This document shows, one piece after another, positions 1-11,400 of a stretch of 64,000 nucleotides of DNA. The stretch lies in NCBI GenBank assembly GCA_001931875.2, contig MSJH02000660.1, positions 186,001 to 250,000 on the forward strand. Direction: 5' to 3'. Source of the DNA: Byssochlamys sp. IMV 00236 (taxonomy: Eukaryota; Ascomycota; Eurotiomycetes; Eurotiales; Thermoascaceae). Made by a program: the position numbers and the translations under genes. The notes below the pieces were generated by a model. That model did no database searches. It saw nothing but the letters and a program-made list of their open reading frames with translations, and was not told the origin of the DNA. Numbering within the stretch: the first letter of the stretch is position 1; the number at the start of each line of letters is the position of its first letter.

Positions 1-1543
1 CTGCAGCTGTTGGAGATTTCAACTTACGTAGATTGGCCATTTTTAACCACATGCTGTCTACAAGGAAGAAACCCCTGTCTCTCCCGCCTTTCTCAAAGGG
101 TGCACAAATTTTCTGGCCATTAGCAATTGCTCTCAATGTTTTCGCCGTGTGCACATCCTCCTCGGGCCGTTTGATGATGATGTCAAACATAGTTCTCCAG
201 TCTCGCTCATCTTCGTAATTTATAATCGGACTGAGAACCAGTTTCGGTGCGTTATGTGCCGCGTACATGGACATGTCGCAGCGGACTTTCCACTCGAGCA
301 ACCGGACCTTGTCCGCCGTCGTCAGACAGGCCAGAGAGTTGATACTCTGGAAGAAAACGGACGCGGTAAGGGCGTGTATAAAGGCAAAATCGAATTTGAC
401 CTGTTTTGGCGGATTTTGAGCACCCCCGGTCATGTAAGCTTTGGAGCCAAAAGGTTCGTCAGCGATTTCACGTCATTTCAATATCGATATGACTCGGCTG
501 CAGGGTAGTCAATTGCCCGAGTGTCACTAACCTGCGGCATTTATCATTTGCGCTACAGCCTCATCTAACCGATCTGGACGCACAGAATACTGGCTCGCGT
601 ACTTGTTTATCTCATCCGGCGCACGCTTCAGAATCCCGTCCCTCATTTTGCTGATGTCTGTCCATTGCGCCGCACCACGAAGTTTCTCGTCGTCACGGAT
701 CCGATCCAAAAGCCCAATAGCGTCTGATGTCTTCTTATCTTCGGGCAAACCGTCCGCAGTCCTTTCTGCCCGCAGCAGATATTCACCGACGATCGGCTCC
801 TGTATAGAGCTCTCTGCCAGAGAGGAGGCAACCAAGGCAGGTTGTCCCCATTCGATCCCAAAACCAAAGCGAATCAATGGGTGCATAAACCCTGAAATTG
901 TTATCATGGAATATTCTCGTCTTAAGTTTTGACAATAGCTCACCAGAAAACATCCTGACCAGAAGACCATTGGCGTGCTCATCTCTTGCCAACAGATGTT
1001 CACGAATAGTATTTTCTAAACCTTTCGACTCAATCTCGCGTTGGAAAAACTCCAAGAAGTGTGGATAATTCGCATCATCACCAAGAAAGTCTTTGAATTT
1101 GTTCTTGTCACTCATGGCTAGGACAACATATTCGTCAACGGGAAGCGCCGGATCATGATTTTTCTTGTTGCTGTTGTAAGTAGTCAGCAGTTCCTCAGAC
1201 GTTGCCCCAAGAGCATATAATGTCAGGGTCTTTATCGACAGTTGATCTGCCAGTGATCAGCGAGGCATTTCTTTCAGAATGAGTTAATCGTAACGAGAAG
1301 CAATGTTACTAGGTACACTGGGTATAACTGGATGCCATATAGCGGCCCAATTATTTTTTACCAGATCAGAGGGAAGAAGAAACCCAACTTACTCCGGGAT
1401 TTATTGGGCCCAAAGAATATGTGGTGGTTCTCCAAATCGTCTTGTAAGATCTCGGAAACTATTGCAGCCGATTCGGGTTTAACTTCATCAGTGAACGCAG
1501 AGGCTTGCGGCGAGCCAATATTCATACGTCGTGCTGTCGCCAT
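1..1543 (-). CDS. Questin oxidase-like protein (DUF4243, AflY/GedK type), 3' end cut by window edge
   Basis: Four exons can be joined in phase: 1393-1543, 944-1246, 532-891 and 28-438, with donors GTAAGT, GTGAGC, GTTAGT and GTAAGT. The last visible donor (22-27) leads out of the window, so the C-terminus is missing. The joined protein shows the family landmarks in order: an N-terminal NHHIFFG stretch, LTLYALGATSEEL, HPLIRFGFGIEWGQPALV, then QVKFDFAFIH and a DKVRLLEWKVR block. Family members are Baeyer-Villiger-type oxygenases that open anthraquinone or related rings in polyketide pathways (GedK in geodin, AflY in aflatoxin); many are uncharacterised. No polyketide synthase is visible here, though a cluster could lie to the left. 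The frame is intact across all exons, so it looks functional. The family call is from memory of motifs; the substrate is unknown. Confidence 0.85.
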
Positions 1544-2950
1544 GATTGAGATCTGAAATACCTAAGCATTAGCAGCTTGAGTGTTATAAGAAACAGAAGG
1601 AAATTCGTCGAATACGAATAGAAAAGGGCTTCCTGATCTGGTCATTTGGGAGGCAATGAGAGAGGATACGCACGATTGGAGCCTGTGACTTCGACAATGT
1701 CAATATATTTGAGCTCAGGAATGTGATTCTGGTAATACTAGCCGGGTTATATACCTTATTCTCTCTCAAACCCTACGTAATAATCCGATGATGGGGGCCG
1801 CAGTGGCGAGAGCACCCAATAAGGCTCTCTTCGAACGGACCTAAGTAATGAAACGTTTGATGATGGACAAGTAACTATGCAGTCAGAAAGGTACTGGAAG
1901 GCTCCGTGAAGTTGCAGGTGATTGTATGTAAGACAGAGGTGTAAGTAGCGTCTGTGAGGTACGCTCCCAGGAGAGACAGACCCCTAGGCTGGGTGTACAT
2001 TTAACTTCGCCGCCGATTTGCCTCACGTCACGGACAATGACATCGTGGTTACATGCCTAGGTAGGGGAAGTGCCACTCTATTAATATGTGAAGCTTCTTC
2101 ATATGTCCAATTCAAAGGAAAGGGAATGGTGCAAGATTCCGAGTATCAGTTCTCAGCGGTCGATTCACACGGGCATATAATCATCCTGCTGTATGACATT
2201 TCAAGCACAGTAACCAGAACATAAGCTTCTAGTCCGTCATATAGGACAATGTATATCTGTTCCTAATCCCACTATCAAATGTTCCCTACTATCTCGGTAG
2301 CTCACCATGAGTGACCACATTTCAATTGATTATACATCGAAATGCATATAAATGCCCATATCTGACAAGATCAAATAAAAGAATTGTAGCTCTGATAGTA
2401 TATAATTACTCTCTTCCATAGATTCAGGTCAGATTTTCTGCAGTCAGGTCGCCACAGCATACTGCGTAGAGGATTGGGGTGGAGCTGCCGAGAAGGCACT
2501 CCACTGACCAACAGGGGATTATCTCGGAGGCACGCGACTGAAGGAGATGAGGATGCTTTGATTCTCTAGGATTGAGCTCTGAAGCTCTGAGCTATCTAAA
2601 CTGACAATGCGACTAGCTAAGCCTAAAACGGAAGGAGGCAGGCGATAAGGTATCCGCCTGGTCTGGCATGGCCCTACAGGCCCGAAAGATTATGACCGAA
2701 AATAGGTTCTCTTAGCGAGTTTTTATGTTAATACACTAGAAATTCTGATAGGATAAACCGTACAGAAAATCTACTACTGATACTTCCTGGAAGATGCCTA
2801 GAAGAACACATGAGATGAGATGCCACACCCCTTCTAGATCTATTTGTAACAAGATAATATTTATTACAAAATGGTACCACCATCGTCTATCTGCCATGTA
2901 TTACGAGAATATCGACCAGCCTTCAGATCTGCTTGCCTATCAAGGCTAAT
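1544..2950. other. Intergenic, no gene seen
   Basis: About 1.4 kb between the start of the questin-oxidase-like gene and the 3' end of the NAD synthetase gene. Only short open frames without recognisable composition occur, the longest being 68 codons at 2018-2224. It should hold the upstream region of the questin-oxidase-like gene and the 3' UTR of the NAD synthetase gene. I see no repeat or RNA gene. Confidence 0.5.
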
Positions 2951-5818
2951 TCAGGCACTCTTCAGGCCTGTTTTCTGTGCCCGGCCTTCAGTCCATCCCC
3001 TGGACTCCCACAGTTTAACGTTCTCCTCCATCTTCTTATAAGCCCAGCTAAATTTCGGGTCTGGGAGATTCTGTAGTTAGCTCTTGCGCATCCTGGAAGT
3101 GAATAAGCAATAATAAGATGTCACATACACAAGTATTGCCGGAGGTCGTGTCGGTGGTCTTCAGGCGAATACTGCTCCGCATGGTAGCTTGGCGTGAGAA
3201 TCGTCATCTTGTGTCTGTTGATAGAATAGTGATGGAAAAAGTGCCTGGTCTTCTCGTAGATCTCTCTGGGACTATATTCGTTGCCCCACAGGTGAAGCAA
3301 CTTCTCGTACATCGACCAAGGTCCGAGTTTCGCTACCTTTCGCAAACGCCCGAATACAGATAGCTCCGAATACGTAACTCCCATATCTGCCTCGTCAGAC
3401 TGTACGTATGTGGAGGTAATCGGTTCTAATTCCGCAGTTGGCGTCGCATTGAGGAAGTCCTTTAGGATTGGCAGATCGAAGGAATCAACGGCCCATGCAA
3501 TGAATTTCTTAAGGTCCACCTTAGAGATAGAGCCAATCTTGGATGATAGTTAGTACTAGCGTGGGGACGAGAATTTCTATTCTGATGCTTACAGGATTCA
3601 ACTGTAAAACTTGTCAGCAAACGTTGTCAATAACATAGTGGTTAGAGATACTTACATCAGCGCTGCTGCAATCGTACTTGGTGAGGTACCCACGAAGACT
3701 GCATAGTTATTAGTAATGAATCAAGGAGCCAAGTAGTTAGCTTATAGAAAAAACCAGTACCTTTCATCCACGTTGGCAGACCCGAGAACTAGAAGACCAC
3801 CGCCTCCTTGACGTTGACGGACTGTCGGGAGCAACTGTGCGAACATATAGGAGAGGACCATTCTGAGACGTGCTTGCACGTTCTGAAGACTGGCATTTTC
3901 ATCAGTGCTGCCCCCATGGACCTTGAATCGAGGTGCGAAGTTCGTCACAAAGGTAAAGAGATCGGTGACAGCCTACATTTGTGTCAGCAAGGAAAAGGAA
4001 CTGGCCGGAAAACACTTTCTAGCGTCACACCTTCACAAGCGTGTCCATGTTTAGATCCACATGATATGCCCCTATATCCTTTGCAAGGTTCTTCGCTCGG
4101 TCTCTGGTTTGCTTACTCGAGTTCTCGGTGCCCATATAGCAAGTGTGGAAAATACGGCTAAGATGCGTCAGTGGAATCAGGACATAGTGCAAGAGACTAT
4201 CCATAATACTAACTTGCAGACTTCCTGTGGCGTTTTAGGAAGCCACTGGGAGCCTTCCGGCTCCCCACACACCCGGCGAACATCTGCTATAACTTCTTGA
4301 TTCCCTTGCTCGATACCTTTAATCACTTCTCGACACATCGAATATACTATGACAGCGGTAGCACAACTGTCTATGCCTCCGCTGAGAGGAACAAAGTATC
4401 CTGCGGAGCCACATCTTCGAAGATAATCCCATAACCAGCACGCAGGTCCCAATGCGATTTCTTCCTCGGGAGCATGGTAATTCGGCTTGAAGGGGTCTGA
4501 TGGGCAAAGGCTAGGCTCAGAATCACATTCGCGGCGGGAGAGACTGAAGTCTACTTCCAAACGGGTATAAGGTGCCTGCTTGCTGGCCTGGTTGGCCTGA
4601 AGTCCACGGCTCGGTGCACATCGGTAACTCCGGACTTCTTCGATATCAACCGTGGCGGTGACCACTTCGACATCATTAAGTGAGAACTGAGAGCCTTGAG
4701 CGACAAGATCACCGTTGATAATAATCATGCAGCAGCCATCATAATATAATCGATCGCCGTCGCAACCCTGCTGATTGGCATATAAATAGATACCACCGCT
4801 CTGATGACAGTCAACTAACTGAGTATCTGTTCGCTACAGATCTATGTACGCACCAGCCGCGTTGCTTGAGTTATCAAGTTAACCCGTGTGTCAAGCTTTC
4901 GGAGTTCGTGATGACTCCCAGAAGAGTTGGAGATGATCTCGACACCTTATACCTGTTAAGACGCTATCTGTATAGTAATAGAGAATTTATACTTACCAGC
5001 CAGGCCGTACGGAATGTGCGGACTGATGACCATTAGCAGGGTAGGAAAATGTGACATGAGAAGCATTGACTTACCCATCTGGAGTAAAAAGTTCCTCACA
5101 GGTCTCCAAACCTACCATGGTTCATCAGCACAGATAATTCCCGACAGAGGGAATTTCCACATACCAAGACATGTGTCCCTAGTACTAATTACAGCATCTC
5201 CGAATGGGACAGTATACTGTCCTGTAATTTCTCCAACGATGCGCTCTAAGTAGTACTTTTCGATCTCTCGAGGGCGCTGCCACGGGGTGAAGTACCGCAT
5301 TTCTCGGTAATTGCCATCTATGTAACTCAGAAATCAGCGACACAGCTTCCTTTAAATGCAGAGGGGTCCAGGAAGGCATGTTTACCATTAGCCAACCACA
5401 TTTTAGGCCGAATCAAAAGGATCTTCTTATTGTAGAAAATGACTCTACAGTTGTAACGGACATTCCGGTGACGGACCGGCATGCCGACATCAACCAACAT
5501 GTCCTGGCAGACTGGATCTTGAATGATGCGGGCGAGCATCTCCCACGAGTGTAGGAACGTGTCCCCCTCAAGGAAGTGATCAAGACAGCCATAACCGGTG
5601 ATCTCTAACTCTGGACCAACGCGTAAAGTAGCACCAGCTTCTTTCGCTCTGCGGATACTTTCAATAATACGGGCAGTATTTCCCTCAAAATCTAGAGCCC
5701 ATTGATTCAAGGAGCTGTATATGAGATCAGTGACTGAAGTAAGTACAGTGGAAGTTGCCCAAACGAGCTAAGAACTTAATGACCCGTACCAAGTTGCGAG
5801 GGTAACGAGATGACCCAT
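2951..5818 (-). CDS. QNS1: Glutamine-dependent NAD+ synthetase
   Basis: Makes NAD+ from nicotinic acid adenine dinucleotide, ATP and glutamine, in cytosol or nucleus. Thirteen exons join in phase: 5790-5818, 5386-5714, 5165-5317, 5075-5111, 4997-5022, 4854-4945, 4214-4800, 4031-4157, 3761-3972, 3656-3698, 3593-3601, 3129-3537, 2951-3060, giving 720 residues (yeast enzyme about 714). The N-terminal nitrilase-type amidase has its catalytic triad at E45, K114 and C175 (contexts PELEITG, RPKMW, ETCEEL), the family's usual numbering. The C-terminal synthetase has the ATP loop LSGGIDSCA and the [11 protein letters not shown] and LGSANVDE motifs. Exon 11 is only 9 nt (Leu-Asn-Pro) and exons 4 and 5 are 37 and 26 nt. 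The final exon uses the third of several AG acceptors, giving [14 protein letters not shown]. The gene is divergent from an NADH diphosphatase. Confidence 0.96.
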
Positions 5819-6362
5819 CTTGGAGTATATCTAGACGCTAAATCCAGTAAGGTGAAGCTTTGGCCTATCGATAATCGGTCTAGATACGCCGCGTACTAAT
5901 GGTTTACCCCGCTTGGCAGCCACCAGAGTCCAACGGGGCGGAAAACTGGACGGTTTGATCTAGAAAAGGCGGACCAATTGAGGAATATCTTCTTAGAATA
6001 GATGGGATCAGCCAGGAATACCAACTGTGAACAGATAGAAAAGTTCTGTGAGGCTCAAGAGGCGTCAACTCGTCCAGCAAGATGTCTCCTGCGTCCGCAT
6101 AGTCAGCATGACGTCGATCACGTGTGCGGGGAAGCAAACACCGCATACGGGGCCGTTAGTAGCGCTCGGCGTATGAAGATTACATATCCAACCAACCGTT
6201 GCTCGGAGTACGCGGGCTGATTAATTCCCAATGGGCAAAACCCCTCTTTACTTGGGTTTTCTCCCTCGGATATATTCTTCCTGCGCGTCCTATAATTATA
6301 GAAAGAGTTGCAGGCTTTTCTTTTGTTCATTTTCTTCTAGACCAGATCTCTCCACTCTCACT
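5819..6362. promoter_or_regulatory. Shared upstream region of QNS1 and the NADH diphosphatase gene
   Basis: 544 bp between two divergent start codons (5818 minus, 6363 plus). No coding frame with protein-like composition is seen. It must contain both promoters. I could not identify a specific binding site with confidence. Confidence 0.6.
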
Positions 6363-7750
6363 ATGACAGGTCCGCAGATTCCCGATCCCCCACATGTCCA
6401 GGCGGATTCAATGCTCGCACGCAGGTTTGGAAAGGAGACGGTGAACTACTTCTCTAGTAAGGCTCCTCTATATATGAGTTGACTCGAGGGAGATCTATGA
6501 GTAACTTTGAGTCTGACCTGTGCAGGTTCACCGTTGAATCGTCTCTCTTTTCTCCGTACCGAACATCCCTTCCTTTCCGCTGCCATCAAGCACCCTGGCA
6601 CGCGCTTCCTGCTCCTCAAGGACCTTGCACCTCTGGCAAGATCACCTTCTGAGCTGTATTTTGCGCACTATGACGAAGTCAAGAGCATCGTCCGTCCGGA
6701 CATCTACGACAAGTCTGAAGAAGAGATGCTCAAGGAGTATGACTCGCGCAAAACCGACCCACAACTGATCTTCCTCGGTGTGGACGAGGAGCGCAAGAAC
6801 AATGCTATGAGCTGGAAGATCTACAGTGGTGTTCCATATTTCGCTTTGGATCTCAGTGCTAGAGGATCAGAGGAGCAGCAGGCGCACGCCAAATCGATCG
6901 TTGAAGCTCTGGAGGCCAAAGGAACCAAGTTCCTGCAATCGCGCATGATCATGACCCTGCCTGCGGATGAAGGTGCGTTCTATATACGCTTGCGTGTCAT
7001 GTATCTGGTCACAACTGATCACTAATTTTCTTTTCTGCAATAGCCGCGATCTTTGCCCAGGCTCGCGCCCTCATGGACTGGAACATGCGCAACACCTTCT
7101 GTGGTACCTGCGGTCATACTACGTTGTCTGCGAATGCGGGCGCCAAGCGGGTTTGTCCGCCCACGGATGCTGCGCGCGCAGCAAAAGGGAAGCCTATCGA
7201 ACGACCGCCATGCAATACACGGACGACAATTTCCAATCTCTCTTTCCCCCGTACTGACCCTACTATCATCGCCGCCGTACTCTCAGCCGATGGAAAGCGG
7301 ATTCTCCTGGGCCGCTCGAAACGCTTTCCACCAAACTGGTACTCGACTCTGGCAGGGTTCGTCGAACCAGCTGAATCTGTCGAGGATGCCGTCCGACGTG
7401 AAGTCTGGGAAGAAGCAGGAGTTACGCTATCGCGTGTTGTGATCCATTCGTCTCAACCCTGGCCATACCCCGCGAACCTGATGATAGGAGCCATTGCGCA
7501 GGTCAGTGACCCGGCCCACGAGACGATTAGCCTCGCACATGACCCTGAGCTGGAAGATGCTCGATGGTTCGAAATTCCTGAGGTCGAAGAAGCCCTTAGA
7601 ACAGGCACCAGCGCCTTGGGTGACCCTCCGGGTCCGGAATACAAAGAGGGCAGCCTCAGAATTCCTCCCCCTACGGCCATCGCAAACCAGCTCATTCAAG
7701 CTGCAATTAATTCGGAATATGTATCGGGAGAGAAGACATCGAAGATGTAG
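6363..7750 (+). CDS. NPY1: NADH pyrophosphatase, Nudix family (NPY1/NUDT12 type), peroxisomal targeting end
   Basis: Cleaves NADH (and NAD-capped RNA in related enzymes) to NMNH and AMP. Three exons, 6363-6456, 6526-6972 and 7044-7750, join to 415 residues. An N-terminal NUDIX-like domain is followed by a zinc ribbon with C200, C203, C218 and C237. The Nudix box spans about residues 285-307 (GFVEPAESVEDA then RREVWEEAGV) and contains all the conserved Glu and Arg positions. Just after it lies SQPWPYPANLM (317-327), the array that marks NADH diphosphatases. The protein ends in Ser-Lys-Met, an accepted variant of the type 1 peroxisome signal; yeast Npy1 is also peroxisomal. The start chosen is the first ATG after an in-frame open leader and precedes a short hydrophilic lead. 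It is divergent from QNS1. Confidence 0.94.
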
Positions 7751-8437
7751 AGGATGTTTTCTTTCTTGACCTGAAACATGGCAGTATATAGGCGCATGCT
7801 TGTTCCCAACTGATTGAGGACTTAGGCTGTGGCCATATAAAATAGTTCACGTTATATGTAGGAGTTGTGTGGGGAGTCCGGGGAGTCCGGGGGCCGAGGT
7901 GACTGACAGGTCTGATGGCGTTCTGAAGGAGAGTTCATGCATAAGATTGCACCGATATATAGATATGTCCTCGTTATAGACTAGGCTATAAATCACGACA
8001 GTCGACGACAGACATTGATTTCTGTCTTACTATTATATATACACAAAATGCCTGACCCAGGCAAGACAGTAACCACCCGCTCCAGTTTCATGACGTAGAC
8101 ACTCGAAACACAATGCGTACAGATACAAACGATGTGCTTGACGCACATCTCTAAATCATCGAAATCAGGAAACAGACCATGCTATGCACGGGCAGCCAGG
8201 CAGCCTATATGGACTGAAAATAATGGGGAACTGCCCTTCATATGCAGTCTAGGTACTGGCGGCAGTTCGACGCGCGTTTTCATCCCTTCACAGCGATTGA
8301 TTCTGGATAAATCCACGCATGAAATAATTCCCGCGTACGATGGCAGATGTTAGTACCTTTCTAGACCTGGACAGGCTGAGCGATACTCAATGGCCGGTTC
8401 TATATTGGGAAAGGACCAGGACCAGGACCAGCTACCC
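7751..8437. other. Intergenic between convergent 3' ends, no gene seen
   Basis: 687 bp between the stop codons of the NADH diphosphatase (plus) and the CTK1-like kinase (minus). It contains small tandem motifs: GGGGAGTCC twice near 7871-7890 and AGGACC three times near 8411-8428. The longest open frame (8132-8353, 73 codons) has no recognisable features. Probably 3' UTRs of both genes. Confidence 0.5.
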
Positions 8438-11400
8438 CTATCCAGCTTGAGAAGGTGGATATGAATCATCGGTTTCCTGCTTCATCCTCTTCGGGTCTCG
8501 TTCAACTTGGGAAGCTGAAGCGCTAGCCTTTCGCTTTTCCTTTTCTTTCTGATATTCCGCACGGCGAGCTTCTTTGTCCTTGCCCTTGCGAAGCGCTTTA
8601 GATTCGAATTCGTGCCAGTCGCCTTCGATCTTTTCCAGCCTGTGAGACAATTGTTAGCATCTATAGGGCCACGGTTCACGATCGCTACTTACTCAATAGC
8701 CTGTTGGGGACCCGGCTCCTCAGACGTAAAGTAAGGATGCGCTAACACCTCTTGAGCCGTGGGCCTCTTTGCAGGGTCATATTGAAACATTTTCGCGACA
8801 AGATCTAAGGCGGCAGGGCTCAGGGCTTCGCGATACAAGTCCTCGAACACCCTGGGTTTCCGTTCTGTGGGCCGCATCAATTCAAACCAAGGCATCTCCA
8901 CGATGTCAGGCCAATCTGCTCGGGTGGGTGTGCCTAAACAATTATACAACTTGTCCAACTGGCTGATCTCGCCCCCTTCACCGGGAAACACGGCCTTCCG
9001 CGTGAACATCTCCATATAGACGCAAGCTGCACTCCAAACATCAACGGCCGGACCATATCTTGTCTCACCGAGAAGAAGTTCTGGCGGCCGATACCAGATG
9101 GTGATCACCCGATTTGTATAATCCAACTGGCGGCTCTTGGAAAAAAAGCGAGCCAAGCCGAAATCAGCAAACTTCAATAGTCCCGTGTTACTGATGAGGA
9201 TATTAGCCGCCTTGATGTCACGGTGGAGAACTCCACGATGGTGAAGATAGTTGAGCCCTTCGAACATCTGCTTCGCAAGGTCCTTCTTGTGAGCTGCCGT
9301 GAGTGTAAAGCTGGGATGGTTAATGAGACCAGTCAGGTCATGTGAGAGATATTCGAAGACCATGAAGCATTCATTTTTCTCAACCATGACTTCAAGCAAG
9401 CTGACGACGTTGTGGTTGCGAAGATGCTGGAGGAGTCGGATTTCCCGAACGGCAGTCACGGGGAAACCGTCTTTCTCTCCCTCCATACGGATCTTCTTCA
9501 GAGCAACTTTGCTCTTGGTGTAGATGTGTATTGCCTTGAATACCTTTCCGTACGTCCCCGCACCAATAACCGACTCATTACCTGGCTTTCGGTTGTATAC
9601 AGATTCAGAATTAGAGAATTCTTCTGGGAGACTCGGTCGGGCTTTCTGCCGCAGCGCTATCTTCTTTTGCTTCTTCGGCTTCTCGGGGCTGCGTTCACGG
9701 CGGCGATCGAATCGGAAGTCCATCCGTCGATCGTCACGTCTCCTATCGTCACGATAATCATGACGCCGGTCGTCTCTCCGCATATCTCGAATGTCCCGTT
9801 TGTCTCTCGACTCTCGGAAATCTCGAGGATCGCGACGATCATCTCGATCACGCCCTCTGTCCCTATCGCGGTCTCGATCGCGATCTCGCTCACGATCACG
9901 CCGATCAAACCGTGGATCATGCTTGAATTTGGGAGACGGTCCCGGAGGTGGCCTGTTTCGAGGCGGCTCAGCGGCCCGTTGGGGTGGATTTCGCGGTTGC
10001 ATTCTTTGTGCTAGATCTGGAACAGGTTTTGGCATGGGCGCAGTATTGGCCTTGGATTTGAAGGCGAAGCTGAATTTTCCGCCTTCCTTCGCCGGGGTAG
10101 AGGATGCGTTGCTCTGTCGGTTTGGTGGCAGCATTTTCTTCGTGTCTCCATTCTCTGAACTTTGTTTAGAACCCTGGTCTTCAACCTGGAGATCCTTGGA
10201 GGGTCGGAAAGGATTATCTCCTTCATCCGCATCTGGAGACATTCTGTCACTTGAGGGGGGTTGTAATGAGCCGGTTGGAGAAGACTGTGCGTGCGTTGAG
10301 TGCGGGCTGTGTTGACCACCTCGACCCCTCGACCCTGACGCAGTCCACTGAAGATTGCTAAAATGACCCCGACCGCGCTGAGACGACATATGTCCATAAT
10401 TTTGAGGGCCACTTCCAGAGAATCGTCGATCTGGGCCTTGATTTTGGTAATTACCACGATAGCCGGAATGGCCCCCGCGATACGGTGGCCCGGAGAAACC
10501 CTGCTGCATGTGACCCGGTGGCCCATTGTACTGCCCCTGATGATTTTGATAATACTGTCCCTGTGGACCACCCTGCGAGTAGTTATTTTGCCGATAGGGA
10601 GGAGAATGACCGTGAATTTGCCTGCGAAATTTAGTACATATCCAAGAGAATATAATACCAGAAGGGTTGCTTACCCATGTTGCCCGTGGAATGGAGGCTG
10701 GCCGCTCCATCCACCCCGTCCATTAGAGTAGGGCGAACCAGAAGGAGACCCGTGGTATGAGCTAGTCGGGGTCACGTACTGAGGAGAGTTAGAATATTGT
10801 CCATGAGATCTTGAAGAGCGTCCGCGTTGATTGCCATGGACATCTGACGCTCGCATCCCATGCATTGGGAATGCTTCTCGTATACGGCTCTCACCGTCGA
10901 GCGGACCACCAGCATTGTCAGCATCGAAGCTGGGGATAGGCCGCAAAGGTGAAGGTGATCTTTTAGAGTCGTCAACGACGGATTGAATGGGCCGAGTCGA
11001 ATTCATGATTCGGTCACGGCGGATTCCACGGTCGGGAGACGCAGACTCTCGTAAGCGTATGGAACGGAAAGATTGGCGTGAAGCTGAACGACGACGACCC
11101 CTTGAGCTCTCGTCTCTTCTGTGCGAGCTGCGACCTGGTCGAGGGGACCGCTGCCTCCTGTGATCTCGCCCAGCGGGAGACCTGGACCGCCGAGAGCGTG
11201 GGCGATCCTGCGAGTCAGCGTCAAAAGGGTCACGCCGGGCAATAGATGACCGGTGTCCCTTTTCTCTATCTCGAACTGGCGACTGCCCAGGTGATCTGCT
11301 TCGGTCAGGCAGATGCCTCCTACTTCTCGGTTGACGGCTTCGATCGCGGCTATGCCCAGGCTTGGGGGAGTGACGGGAATGGTGATGGCGGTGATGGTGA

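Noticed and set aside
2018..2224. 68-codon plus-strand frame in the first intergenic region
   Set aside because: Chance open frame; no features.
2951..3140. Apparent frameshift at the 3' end of QNS1
   Set aside because: At first the conserved C-terminus seemed out of frame, but using the CTCCCAG acceptor at 3061-3063 restores it exactly.
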